DNA of 64,000 nt, from the NCBI RefSeq assembly GCF_037911585.1, contig NZ_JBAJNS010000001.1, positions 3,776,001 to 3,840,000 on the forward strand. The letters are read 5' to 3'. Below are positions 17,291-26,043 of the stretch, one piece after another (position 1 is the first letter of the stretch; each line of letters begins with the position of its first letter). Both the position numbers and the translations under genes were made by a program. The notes below the pieces were generated by a model. It was not told where the DNA came from, searched no databases, and saw nothing but the letters and a program-made list of their open reading frames with translations. Source of the DNA: Streptomyces sp. GSL17-111. GTDB taxonomy: Bacteria; Actinomycetota; Actinomycetes; Streptomycetales; Streptomycetaceae.

Positions 17291-17400
17291 GTGTCCACCG
17301 TCTCGTCTTCCCCGATCCCCCCCGCGTCGGCCAAGTTGGGTCCGCTCAATCCTGACAACACATCTGACCTGCGCGTCTTCCTGGAGGCGGTGCGCCTTGG
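17291..17400 (+). pseudogene. Transposase N-terminal fragment (possibly ISAs1 type)
   Basis: A GTG-started frame gives VSTVSSSPIPPASAKLGP followed by TSDLRVFLEAV, which resembles the beginning of actinomycete ISAs1-type transposases. After about 37 residues the similarity stops and the frame becomes meaningless, so only the 5' tip survives. The family assignment is from memory and weak. Confidence 0.4.
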
Positions 17401-17462
17401 TGGGCGACCGGGTGTGGTGCCGGACCGAGTGAGAAGGCCCGCCACCCGATCTCCGACCTGCG

Positions 17463-17945
17463 TCACTGGAGGTACTGCCAGTTCCAGAGTTGATAGCTCT
17501 GGTCTTTCCAGCTCTGTTGGACCACGGGGGCTCCCCGCAGCGGAGAACCGTCGCGAACGGAGAGCGCCTGCCCGCTGTGCTTCGCCGTCAGGCGCAGCGC
17601 TCCGTTCTCCAGGATGTCGAGGGACCAGCGCTGGTAGTCCGCGCCGTTCCAGTCCCATTGGACGACCGCCGCTCCCTCGTCCTTGGAGGCAGCCCTGACG
17701 TCGAGCACCTTTCCACTGAGCAGGGACACCACGCGGAGGGTTCCTTCTCCCACTGCTTCCAGGCGCCAGAACTGGTTGTCCTGCCCGGTCCATGCCGACT
17801 GGACGGCCAACGCCCCGTTCTTCTTCGAGGCGTTCTCGATATCGAGCGCCATGTGCGTGCTCTTGACGACGAGGGGCGTCTCGACGCTCCAGCCGATGTG
17901 ACTCAGGGAGCGACTCTGTCGGGGATCTTGGAGTTCTCGGGACAA
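17463..17945 (-). pseudogene. Ricin-type lectin domain, 5'-truncated by the IS
   Basis: From residue 14 on, the frame encodes a ricin-B/CBM13-like domain with repeating units: ALDIENASKKNGA, QSAWTGQDNQFW, KVLDVRAASKDEGAAVVQW, YQRWSL, QALSVRDGS, QLWNWQYLQ and stop. These carry the Q-W repeat of the trefoil. The first 13 residues, from a TTG at 17945, are read out of the IS1182 end, so the true N-terminus (perhaps a secretion signal or enzyme domain) has been lost. Nothing on the other side of the IS resembles the missing part, which implies a deletion as well as an insertion. Whether the chimeric frame is expressed is unknown. Confidence 0.72.
17908..17929 (+). repeat. Left inverted repeat of the IS1182 element
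   Basis: This 22-base end begins GAGCGACTCTGTC and is the exact reverse complement of 19676-19697. Confidence 0.9.
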
Positions 17946-18008
17946 GGGCTGTCGGTGCTTGGAACGCTTCGGACAGTCCTGCGCAGTTCCGTCCTCCTGA
18001 GGTGATCA

Positions 18009-19664
18009 GTGTCCGTTCGTCCCCGGTCCGGTGCAGTAGTTCCCAAGCTCACGGCCCAGATGGCGCGGGCCAGCAACCCCCGCGGCACCACGGCGATGTG
18101 GGCACGTGATCACCTCGACGGACTCTGGAGCGACAGGGACTTCGCCTCCTGGTACCCGCGCGACGGCCGCCCCGGGCTCTCGCCGGCCCAACTCGCCACG
18201 GTCTGTGTGCTGCAGTTCCTGCTCAACCTCTCCGACCGGCAGGCGGCCGAGGCGGTCCGGTGCCGGATCGACTTCAAGTACGCCCTGGCCCTGGAGCTGG
18301 ACGACCCGGGATTCCACCACAGCGTGCTGACCGACTTCCGTGATCGTCTGTGCGAGGACGATCGCGCGGACCAGCTGCTCTCGTTGTCGCTGGAGCGGAT
18401 GCGGGAGGCCGGCATGGTCACCGAGCGCGGGAGGCAGCGCAGCGACTCCACTCAGGTCCTCGCTGCCGCGCGGGACCTCACCCGCCTAGAGCTGGTCCTC
18501 GAAGCGGTACGCGCGGCCTTGGAGGAAGCCGCTCAGCGGGCACCTGAGGTCCTGGACGGGCTGGTGGACAGCGATTGGGCCACCCGCTACGGGCGTCCGG
18601 TGCGCCTTCCCAGTCAGCCGAGTCACCCTGTCACCCGGCTCAAGCAGGCGGGAGCGGACGCCCGCCAACTCCTGGAACGCTTGACGCCCCACCAGCGCGG
18701 TCCTCGCGCGGAAGCGCTACGGAGGATCATCGTGCAGAACTTCCTCCTCGACGCCCGTGGCGGGTTACGTCCTCGCACCCAGAAGGACGGACAGCCCAAA
18801 GGAGCTGTGCGGATCGTCTCGCCCTACGACTGCGAAGCCCGCCGGGCCATCCGGGGCAATACCCGCTGGAGCGGCTATCTGGTCCACATCACCGAGACCT
18901 GCGAGACCGGCGCCCGGACCAACCTGATCACGGACATCGCCACCACCAGGCCGACCCGGGACACCGAGGCCCTCCCCGGCATCCACACCCGCCTCCGTGA
19001 CCGCCGACTGCTGCCCCGGCAGCACCTTCTCGACGGCGGCTACCTCTCCGTTTCGCTGCTGCACCGCTCCCTCCGCGACCACGAGGTCGAACTCGTCGGA
19101 CCCGTCAAAGCCAGCGGAGCATGGCAGAGCAAGGAACAGACCGGCTTCACCCGGGACGAGTTCTCTATCGACTTCGACCAGCGCCAGGTCACCTGCCCCA
19201 ACGGCAAAACCAGCCACATCTGGATCGAACCACCGGCCATGGCGCCCTACACCGTGGCCCGGTTCCGCCCACACCAGTGCGACCCGTGCCCCGACCGGTC
19301 TGCCTGCACCCGTGGCACCGCCGCCCGCACCGTGAACTTCCTCCCCCGACCCCTCCACGAGCTCCAGGCTCGAAACCGCACAGACCAGCAAGACCCCCAG
19401 TGGAGAAGGCTCTACGCCACCCGGTCCGGAGTCGAAGGCACCATCTGCGAGTTCATCAACGGACACCGGGCCCGCCGCAGCCGCTACCACGGCATCCGCA
19501 AGACACACGTGCAGCACGTCCTGACCGGCATCGCGATCAACATCGAACGCCTCGCCTCACGCACTACCCGACACCCCCACCGCCCTCGCTCCTCCACGAC
19601 CTTCCAGCAGTACCTCACCGCCCGCGGTCTGACCTGGCAATGCTGGTGGCGACAAGGCAAATGA
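18009..19664 (+). CDS. IS1182-family transposase
   Basis: The 551-residue protein has the family layout: N-terminal region MWARDHLDGLWSDRDFASWYP, then RIDFKYALALELDDPGFHHSVLTDFR, and a DDE core with aspartates in RSDSTQV (about residue 145) and LLDGGYLS (about 342) and the glutamate in SGVEGTICEF (about 476). A Cys-rich insert (QCDPCPDRSACTRG) precedes the last motif. GTG 18009 follows GAGGTG at good spacing. No frameshift or stop interrupts it. Confidence 0.9.
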   Translation: MSVRPRSGAVVPKLTAQMARASNPRGTTAMWARDHLDGLWSDRDFASWYPRDGRPGLSPAQLATVCVLQFLLNLSDRQAAEAVRCRIDFKYALALELDDPGFHHSVLTDFRDRLCEDDRADQLLSLSLERMREAGMVTERGRQRSDSTQVLAAARDLTRLELVLEAVRAALEEAAQRAPEVLDGLVDSDWATRYGRPVRLPSQPSHPVTRLKQAGADARQLLERLTPHQRGPRAEALRRIIVQNFLLDARGGLRPRTQKDGQPKGAVRIVSPYDCEARRAIRGNTRWSGYLVHITETCETGARTNLITDIATTRPTRDTEALPGIHTRLRDRRLLPRQHLLDGGYLSVSLLHRSLRDHEVELVGPVKASGAWQSKEQTGFTRDEFSIDFDQRQVTCPNGKTSHIWIEPPAMAPYTVARFRPHQCDPCPDRSACTRGTAARTVNFLPRPLHELQARNRTDQQDPQWRRLYATRSGVEGTICEFINGHRARRSRYHGIRKTHVQHVLTGIAINIERLASRTTRHPHRPRSSTTFQQYLTARGLTWQCWWRQGK

Positions 19665-19675
19665 GCCGCAGGCAC

Positions 19676-19697
19676 AAGATCCCCGACAGAGTCGCTC
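19676..19697 (+). repeat. Right inverted repeat of the IS1182 element
   Basis: This end, finishing GACAGAGTCGCTC, pairs perfectly with 17908-17929. Confidence 0.9.
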
Positions 19698-19968
19698 ACT
19701 GACCGGGATCGGGGCTTCAGCCTCGGTCGGGTCGGTCGCAGACAGCTACGACAATGCGATGGCCGAGGCGCTGAATGGCACCTTCAAGGCCGAGCTGATC
19801 GAGATGCAAGGACCGTGGCGGGACGTTGACCAGGTCGAGCGGGCGACCTTCCAATTGGTCACCTGGTACAACGAGGAACGGCTCCACTCCGCCCTCGAAT
19901 ACGTACCGCCCGCCGAGTACGAACGCGAGTGGTGGCGACAACAGGAAACCACCCCGCAGTCCGCCTGA
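19698..19968 (+). pseudogene. IS3-family transposase, C-terminal fragment
   Basis: From the IS1182 edge onward one frame reads SVGSVADSYDNAMAEALNG, then TWYNEERLHSALEYVPPAEYE and a stop at 19968. This is the typical end of an IS3-family OrfB, with the glutamate of the DDE triad present in AEALNG. The first two-thirds of the gene are missing. The sequence after the stop, about 19981-20001 (ACTCTACGAAACTCGGGGC), looks like the outer end of that element. Confidence 0.78.
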
Positions 19969-20000
19969 AACAAGATCACCGGACTCTACGAAACTCGGGG

Positions 20001-20314
20001 CAGCTCACCTGACCGCGGCCCGCGCCCATGGCATCGTCCAAGCCTGCCTCACCAGGCAGATCCTCGTGCTGGCCGACCGCGCCTACCAGGGCGCCGGCGC
20101 CACCGTCCGCACCCCGTACTACGGCCATCGCGACCTACCCGAGCACTATCAACGGTTCAACCGCGATCACGCCCGGCTGCGCGCACCCGGCGAACGCGCC
20201 TTCGCCCGACTGAAGTCCTGGCGAGCACTGCGCAGAGCCCGCTGCTCAACCCGACGCATCGGCCGCACCGTCCAAGCCGTACACGTCCTCCTGACCTGCT
20301 ACTACACAGGATGA
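20001..20314 (+). pseudogene. IS5-type transposase, C-terminal fragment
   Basis: The frame encodes ILVLADRAYQGAGATVRTPYY, NRDHARLRAPGERAFARLKSW and RTVQAVHVLLTCYY before a stop at 20312-20314. This is the end of an IS5/IS1647-like DDE transposase (D in LADRAYQG, E in GERAFARLKSW). It abuts the IS3 end with no start of its own. It is the third broken element in this pile. Confidence 0.75.
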
Positions 20315-20449
20315 AAGAGGTTCACTGACACAGCCTTGTACATGAGGGGCCGTTGAGCGGTGGTGCGTGTCTGACTGCGTGATAGCGCCACGAGCAGGGC
20401 GGCCTCGGCCGCCCGAGCCCCGAGCAGACGGGGCCGCCGCCGAGCGGCC

Positions 20450-22723
20450 TCAGGTGCCGTCGGAAGTGAGCGTGGCCATCATGCGGGCCACGCCCTCCCT
20501 CTCGGCCACCGTCGGCCCGGTCGAACGGGCGGGCGCAGGGCGTCTCGGGGTCCTCGGGGCGCTGAGGGACGATGCCGATGCCTCCACGAGGGCGCGGACC
20601 TTGGCGAAAATCTCCTCGTCAAGCCGGTAAAGGTCCCCATCCCCGGATTCGTAATGACGGAAGATGGCCTCCATCTCGGTCAGGTCATATCTGGACCCAT
20701 CACCGTGCTCCATCCAGCTCTCCAGAGCCCATTCGACGTAATCGTCCATGCGGCCTGCGACATACTCATACGCCTCTTCGCCTTTTTCGAAATCCGTCAG
20801 CAGTGAGGCGAAATCCAGGGCGTCGCTCAAGGATCGCCAATCCGAAAGATCGAACTCCATTATCCATTCGGCTGCCTGGTCGGCTGCTTGCGGGAGGAAT
20901 TCTCTGAGATCCTGCCTCTTCGAATCGCCGAGAAAGCTGAGAATGTCCTGAACCGTCTGTTGATCCCATGCTTCGCTGATCGCGCTGTCTTCGCTGATAC
21001 TCTGCCAACCAATGTCATGCACGCGCTCGGACGTCACAGCGGTTCCCAGCTTCAGGTAGAGCAGGGCCCGGTGGGCGTTGTCATGCGCGGAGTGGTGACC
21101 TTCTACCACGACGGTCTCCGACCGGAAGGCAAGCTCCGCACTCCGTTCCAACTCCGGCATGCAGCGCATCAAGGCTTTCAGTACCTGCTCCGCGTTACGG
21201 GAGGACAGCATGGACCATAGCGACTCGACCTGCTCGAAGAGCCGGATGCGACCGACGAAGTCCTTCATCTCGGAGTGATCGGAAGAGATGAAATCGCGCA
21301 TGTAGTCACGCACCGACGGGTTATGGAACTCCACGAACACCACTTCTCCGTGACGCACGCTCCTGAGCATCGTCCCGTCCAGTACCTTCAAGGCATTGTG
21401 CAGGTCCCGGAGTGCACCCCCCGATGAAGCCCAGACGCTTTCGAGGGTATCCATCCGGATGCCGGACAGGAAGGATAGTTGCGTTTTAAGTAGGAGGGTG
21501 TCAGATGGGCCGATTTGGTGGTTGACGATGTGACCCCAAACGCGGCCGGGGTCATTCAGGTTCGCAACCATTTCGGTCGCGATGCGCTTCCCGGCGGCCC
21601 CGAATGCTACAGCCTCGGACAGTGTCGCGGCGATGACGCGCGGATTGAAATTCTCGTGCTGGACAATGGGTGCGTACGCATCTGGAGATGCGAATATTGA
21701 CTTCGTGCGGGCCGGAAGGCTGGAGGCGGAGACGTGGTTGTAGAGGATTGATGCCCTCGCCCCGTACGTGTAATTGGCCACATCGAGCACGCACGTCTGG
21801 ATATCGAAACGGTGCCTATCGAGGCGCTCGTACCTCTGTCTGGCCTGCGCGAGAATGTACTCCCGCGTGGTGAGTAAAAGCCTCTTGTTGGGGGAGTTCG
21901 TCGCCCGCTGCATCAGAGATATGAGGCGGCCGTCCTCGTTCTTCCCCAGCTTTTCGTCAATCGCGGTCTGTCCCAGAAAATCGTCGTAGTAGAAAAGTTG
22001 AGGGACGCCAGGGTCCCATAGTGCATTTGCTTCCTCCGCGTCTTCGGCGATCTCTATGATGTCGTACCCGTGACTTGCGTAGTGAGCACACAGCACATGG
22101 CTGAGCGTGGTCTTACCTACTCCCGGAGCCCCGGCGACCACGCACACGTGCCGATTGTCAAGGAGTCGCAGCGCCTCCCCGAGGCTGCCGTTGTCGGCAT
22201 ACGTGCGCAGTGTGGCGTTGACTGCGTCGGCGAGGGCGTGGGAACGCGTGACGATGCTCTTGGACATGAGGGCGTTGAGTACCGAAGCGCTCGTGAGCCA
22301 GAGTCGCAGATGCCGCCTGACCACCTGATCGTGCTTGCGGAGAAGCGCATCGATGTCATCTTTGCCGTAGATGTCGCCCGGTGACCTGACGAACGGCTGC
22401 AGCATGTCGTAGAGCTTGTCCTTGGCGGCACGGCTGAGCTCGACCGATGTGGCAAGGACATAGCGCCCTGGCTTGAGATGGGCGAGCTTGGGGGCCTCGA
22501 CCTTCCGCATGTGGGCCAGCAGCTTGGCTCGGCCGGACCGGTGGAAGTGCTTGCACTGCACGATGAGAGCGGGATCGTCTCCCTGCATATGCCGCAGATC
22601 CACGCCTCCGTCCGGCCCGGAGGTGAAGATCTCCAGCCGAACGCCGAATTCCAGCTCGAGGAGGTCCTTGCACACGGCCTCGAAGTCGAAGTCCGTCAGC
22701 CTGCCCACGTCGAACGTTTCCAT
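20450..22723 (-). CDS. Mrr-like nuclease / STAND NTPase fusion, putative phage defence
   Basis: The 757-residue protein (ATG 22723) joins two modules. Residues 10-110 form a restriction-endonuclease-like domain: FDFEAVCKDLLELEFG, then Asp38/Asp42 in SGPDGGVDLR and the QCK motif at 56-58, the Mrr-type PD-(D/E)xK site. Residues about 185-450 form a STAND/AAA-type NTPase of the nSTAND3 kind, with Walker A GAPGVGKTT at 198-206 and Walker B QLFYYDDF near 245. The last 300 residues are helical and probably sense the trigger. STAND-nuclease fusions such as Avs proteins recognise phage proteins and destroy DNA. GC content is visibly lower than in core genes, supporting transfer. A GTG 39 bases upstream is an alternative start. 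Confidence 0.82.
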   Translation of the reverse strand: METFDVGRLTDFDFEAVCKDLLELEFGVRLEIFTSGPDGGVDLRHMQGDDPALIVQCKHFHRSGRAKLLAHMRKVEAPKLAHLKPGRYVLATSVELSRAAKDKLYDMLQPFVRSPGDIYGKDDIDALLRKHDQVVRRHLRLWLTSASVLNALMSKSIVTRSHALADAVNATLRTYADNGSLGEALRLLDNRHVCVVAGAPGVGKTTLSHVLCAHYASHGYDIIEIAEDAEEANALWDPGVPQLFYYDDFLGQTAIDEKLGKNEDGRLISLMQRATNSPNKRLLLTTREYILAQARQRYERLDRHRFDIQTCVLDVANYTYGARASILYNHVSASSLPARTKSIFASPDAYAPIVQHENFNPRVIAATLSEAVAFGAAGKRIATEMVANLNDPGRVWGHIVNHQIGPSDTLLLKTQLSFLSGIRMDTLESVWASSGGALRDLHNALKVLDGTMLRSVRHGEVVFVEFHNPSVRDYMRDFISSDHSEMKDFVGRIRLFEQVESLWSMLSSRNAEQVLKALMRCMPELERSAELAFRSETVVVEGHHSAHDNAHRALLYLKLGTAVTSERVHDIGWQSISEDSAISEAWDQQTVQDILSFLGDSKRQDLREFLPQAADQAAEWIMEFDLSDWRSLSDALDFASLLTDFEKGEEAYEYVAGRMDDYVEWALESWMEHGDGSRYDLTEMEAIFRHYESGDGDLYRLDEEIFAKVRALVEASASSLSAPRTPRRPAPARSTGPTVAEREGVARMMATLTSDGT

Positions 22724-22915
22724 GGTCCCGCCCCCTGCCTGATCATCCGCGGGCCGGGCCACTAGCCAGGGCTGCGGGCCCCGAAGTCACGCTGAACGGA
22801 GCGTGGATCAGCATTCCATGAGTCGCGATGCCATGCGTGCGGCTCGCGCTGGCCAGGGCTTTGGATACGGCAGAGCAGCTGTGTCGTTCGAAGACGGCGG
22901 GGTCGTAAGCGCCGA
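22724..22915. other. Gap upstream of the STAND gene
   Basis: No convincing gene lies in these 192 bases. They separate the STAND gene from the GNAT gene on the same strand and presumably hold the STAND gene promoter. Confidence 0.35.
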
Positions 22916-23440
22916 TCAGCGGACGACGCGGATCATCACGGTGAGGATCGGCGAGGCCGGTGACGGCTGGCTCTGCCCGATGTCCTCGTACCCCCACGAC
23001 CTGTAGAGCGCGTGGACCTTTCCGCCACCGGCGGCCGGGTTGACCATGAGCGTGACATACGGCTCGTCGTGCGTGGCGGGGAGAGCATCATGGATGCGCC
23101 GGGCAGTACCGGTCTTCCTCCAGGCTGGCCGGACGCCGATCTCCTTCAGGGCCACGGCCGGTCGCTCGGTGTACTTCTCCGCCAGCGCGGGACTCGTGCG
23201 CTGCCAGTAGCGGTCACCGTGCTCGATAGTGTTTCCGTAGGCGCAGCCGACCGGACGCCCGTCCGCGTACGCGAGGACGACCGTGAACCCCGGCTCGGTG
23301 CTGTGCCGGTCCAGGCGCTCGCCGAACGCGGTGATCGCGTAGTTCGGCAGGTGGAGCAGCGGGACGCGCACGTCGGCGTACACGTCGAGGGGATCGCCGC
23401 GGATGGTGTCGAGACCGGTGAAGGTGCGCAGTCCGATCAC
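22916..23440 (-). CDS. GNAT-family acetyltransferase
   Basis: The 174-residue protein has a GNAT fold: FTVVLAYADGRPVGCAYGNTI (strands 2-4), AVALKEIGVRPAWRKTGTARRIHDAL (the acetyl-CoA loop, here with R-x-T-G-T-A rather than Q-x-x-G-x-G) and VNPAAGGGKVHALYRSWGYEDIG. The start is GTG 23440, without an obvious ribosome-binding site. Similar proteins are common in Streptomyces; the substrate is unknown. It lies between two likely defence genes and could be a cargo gene. Confidence 0.82.
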   Translation of the reverse strand: MIGLRTFTGLDTIRGDPLDVYADVRVPLLHLPNYAITAFGERLDRHSTEPGFTVVLAYADGRPVGCAYGNTIEHGDRYWQRTSPALAEKYTERPAVALKEIGVRPAWRKTGTARRIHDALPATHDEPYVTLMVNPAAGGGKVHALYRSWGYEDIGQSQPSPASPILTVMIRVVR

Positions 23441-23609
23441 GGGGGCCGTGGTCGTGCGGCACCCTCCATGTGGCGGTGTGCTCGGTCCAGGTCTGGACGG
23501 TGGTGCTGCCGGGCGCGGTAGCGCGCAGCGCGGCCCCGAATTCCTGCAGCATGTGCGCTACGCGAGCATTTCGGGTAGCGGCGGTGGAGGAGACCGGGCC
23601 TTGGGCCAA
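23441..23609 (-). other. Possible short ORF or frameshifted leader before the GNAT
   Basis: From 23609 the minus strand encodes VAHMLQEFGAALRATAPGS and TVQTWTEHTATWRVPH, which looks like real protein; it then runs on, out of frame with the GNAT gene, into low-quality sequence ending at 23214. Either it is a small gene whose 3' end overlaps the GNAT, or a frameshift has split a longer gene. I cannot decide. The remaining bases to 23954 hold no visible gene. Confidence 0.3.
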
Positions 23610-23954
23610 GGGCCCCGCTCCCGGACCCGCGCTGTGGTGTCGAGCGAAGTGGCAGCTTTCCCTGCTCCCACTGGTCCGCTCGCTGCGTGAGCGTTGCTCG
23701 GGGGCGGCATCGGGCCAGCTCTGAAGGTTCTCGCCAGGGAATCCGTGGTTCGGCTTGGACGGGCGCGAGATGCACAGGTTGCGCCTGGATCGGTCCGAAT
23801 CGGTCAGATCCGTTCACGGTGCCAACAGGTCACCCCCACAAGGCATAAGATGATGCGCCTGGGGTGGTTGTTGCCCAGGTCAATGTGTGTGGCGAGGCGC
23901 CGCTGGTGGCTTGCCTCTGCCCCGAGACGCTAGGGAACGGAGCGGCTGAGAACG

Positions 23955-25826
23955 GTGCACCTGCACAGCTTCACCGTGTGCGGATTCCGATCCCTCAAGG
24001 ATGTCCGCGATATTCCAGTCAGCACACCGACCATCCTTGCCGGCCAGAACGACGGTGGTAAGAGCGCGGTGCTTGCCGCGCTGGCTTTTCTCGTGGGCAA
24101 TGAGCAGTTGACTGAGGACGATCGTACCTACGAGCTCGACTCTCCCGATGACGTGGACGTTGATGACTCGGCGCCTCTCCTGCGGTGTTCGACCACATGG
24201 GTGGATGGGCAGTTCACCCTCGACCCCTGGGAGTTGGAAACGTTCGGCTTCCCGGTAGAGGAGTTGCGCGTACGGCGGCGTGCCGTCAACGGCGAGGAAC
24301 CCGTCCTTGAGTGCTGGGCGCCGCTCGCGGACGACGAGCGGCTGCGTGACCCTTCTAAGCTGTCCCTCAACGAGGTGAGAGCCCTCGCCAAGCAGTTACT
24401 TCCTGAGCTGTCGTCCATTAAGCGCGGCGACATCGAGCCAGCCCTGTGCAAGTACGGCATGGCTCACGCATCGGCGTCGGGCTGGGTTCCTGCTCCGAAG
24501 GGGATGGTGCGCCGCATGCCCCGGCTGATGCCGTTCGACGGGAAGTCCGCCGATCCCGACGCTGCTGTGAAAACCGCGCTGATGGGCCGTTACCAGGTAC
24601 ATATGGCGGATCCCACGCTTGAGGGGCAACTGCAGTCGATCGAGGCCGGAATCAGGGAACGCCTTCAGGGTGACGCTCGGTCTCTGTGCGAACACATTCA
24701 GAGCCGTTGCGACGACCTCACCGAGGTAGACGTCGAGCCCGTGGTCTCGTTCACTCACGGTTTCCGGGGAGCGCCGCTGCGGATCGCCCGTACGAAGGGC
24801 GAGACCGTGGGCCTGGAGCGTTCCGGCCTGGGCAGCGCACGCCGTATCTCCTTGGCGATCTGGGAGTGGAACAGTCGGCTGCTCACGCGTGAGGAGTTCG
24901 CCGACGTCGACTCTCCAGCGGATCCTGAGGCCGCCGAGGACACCCCGCCGCCGGTACAGACGATCGTGATCTACGACGAGCCGGACACGCATCTCGACTA
25001 CGGACACCAGCGCAAGATTATGCAGCTCATCCGTGACCAGTGCGCACTGCCCCATGTGAATGTCATCGTCGCCACCCATTCCATGAACCTGATCGATGGT
25101 GTCGACATCGCCGATGTCGTCCATCTGCGGCTGGAGCACGGCCGGACGCTGATCGAGCGACTGGGGGCTGACACCCACGACGATATCGATATCCACCTGG
25201 GTCGCATCGCCGCAGCGGTGGGCCTCCGCAACTCCGTTCTGCTACACGAGCGTTGCTTCCTGGCTGTTGAGGGCGACACCGAACAGCGGGTGATCCCCAT
25301 GCTGTTCCGGCTGTCCGAGGACCAGTCTCTGCAGTCGGCTGGCGTTGCCCTGTGGGCGTGCTTCAACAACGAGGGGGCGCTGCACCTTGCCCACTATCTG
25401 GTCGAGCACGGCCGCTCTGTGATGCTCATGGTGGATGCCGACAGCCGGACCTTGCCCAAGGGTCTCTTCAAGGAAGCCCGTCTCCAACAGTTCTTCGGCA
25501 GCGCTGTCGACGACGTGGTCCGTTTCGTGGGTGAGCCGGACTCCTTCAACGAGTTGGAGGAACTGTTTCCGGACGACCTGTGGGCCGAGGCCGCCAATGA
25601 ACTTTGGCCGAAGGGTGAGCTGTGGACCACGGACGACTTCACTGCTCAGCGCGGCAAGAAGTTCAGCAAGGAAGTGTTGAACATGCTCCGCAGCCGCAGC
25701 ACGAGCGGGCCCAGCGGCAAGCCCGACATGATGTTCGGGCTGGTGAGCACGCTCACCAGCCCTGATCAGGTGCCCGCACAACTGCGTGAGGTCTTCGGTG
25801 AGATCAGAAAGCTGGCCGCAGGATGA
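23955..25826 (+). CDS. OLD-family ATP-dependent nuclease (class 1 type)
   Basis: The 623-residue protein pairs an ABC-type ATPase with a Toprim nuclease. Walker A is GQNDGGKS (30-37); the signature-like ERSGLGSARRIS precedes Walker B VIYDEPDTHLD (about 339-347); H-loop ATHSMNL follows. The Toprim domain starts near residue 433 with FLAVEGDTEQ (metal-binding Glu about 437) and has VDAD near 493-496. No UvrD/GajB-like helicase lies next to it, so a class 1 stand-alone OLD is more likely than a Gabija pair. Its family includes phage P2 Old, which excludes other phages. GTG 23955 has only a weak ribosome-binding site. Confidence 0.85.
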   Translation: MHLHSFTVCGFRSLKDVRDIPVSTPTILAGQNDGGKSAVLAALAFLVGNEQLTEDDRTYELDSPDDVDVDDSAPLLRCSTTWVDGQFTLDPWELETFGFPVEELRVRRRAVNGEEPVLECWAPLADDERLRDPSKLSLNEVRALAKQLLPELSSIKRGDIEPALCKYGMAHASASGWVPAPKGMVRRMPRLMPFDGKSADPDAAVKTALMGRYQVHMADPTLEGQLQSIEAGIRERLQGDARSLCEHIQSRCDDLTEVDVEPVVSFTHGFRGAPLRIARTKGETVGLERSGLGSARRISLAIWEWNSRLLTREEFADVDSPADPEAAEDTPPPVQTIVIYDEPDTHLDYGHQRKIMQLIRDQCALPHVNVIVATHSMNLIDGVDIADVVHLRLEHGRTLIERLGADTHDDIDIHLGRIAAAVGLRNSVLLHERCFLAVEGDTEQRVIPMLFRLSEDQSLQSAGVALWACFNNEGALHLAHYLVEHGRSVMLMVDADSRTLPKGLFKEARLQQFFGSAVDDVVRFVGEPDSFNELEELFPDDLWAEAANELWPKGELWTTDDFTAQRGKKFSKEVLNMLRSRSTSGPSGKPDMMFGLVSTLTSPDQVPAQLREVFGEIRKLAAG

Positions 25827-26043
25827 AAGTGCGCAGCGCTGACCCGGTCTCATTGGTACCGCTGCGGTGTCGCCGCCGTGCGAGCATGCGGTCCTTGCGT
25901 TGCTCCAACGTCGGTGGTTCCCACCTATGCCACCCCACCGGAGGCTTCCAGCGCTGCGCATGCTCCCGCGCCTCAAGTCCACACCATCGGCAACCACCCG
26001 GAGTAGGAATGTGCTGGTCAGAGTCACTTCGCTGGTCAGTCAT
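25804..26043 (-). CDS. Small zinc-ribbon-like protein
   Basis: The 79-residue protein contains GGCRWCGLEAREHAQRW, then VGWHRWEPPTLEQRKDRM: a CxxC and two histidines, suggesting one bound zinc. I recall near relatives in actinophages and Streptomyces mobile elements, all without function. ATG 26043 follows GGGAGGGAGACTC. The 3' end overlaps the OLD gene by 23 bases on the opposite strand. Confidence 0.65.
   Translation of the reverse strand: MTDQRSDSDQHIPTPGGCRWCGLEAREHAQRWKPPVGWHRWEPPTLEQRKDRMLARRRHRSGTNETGSALRTFILRPAF

Larger units (their letters stand above)
17908..19697 (+). mobile_element. Complete IS1182-family insertion sequence
   Basis: The element is 1,790 bases long, bounded by perfect 22-base inverted repeats and carrying one intact transposase. 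The left flank is the truncated lectin and the right flank is an IS3-type transposase fragment read directly from the IS edge. No clear target-site duplication is visible, consistent with later deletion or with recombination between two IS copies. Intact ends and gene suggest a recent or still active copy. Confidence 0.85.

Noticed and set aside
22743-23006. Short ORFs on both strands between the STAND and GNAT genes
   Set aside because: They overlap one another, lack ribosome-binding sites and show no protein-like composition.
23955-26043. A Gabija (GajA-GajB) system
   Set aside because: The OLD protein is present, but the following gene is a 79-residue zinc protein on the other strand, and no UvrD-like helicase lies nearby.
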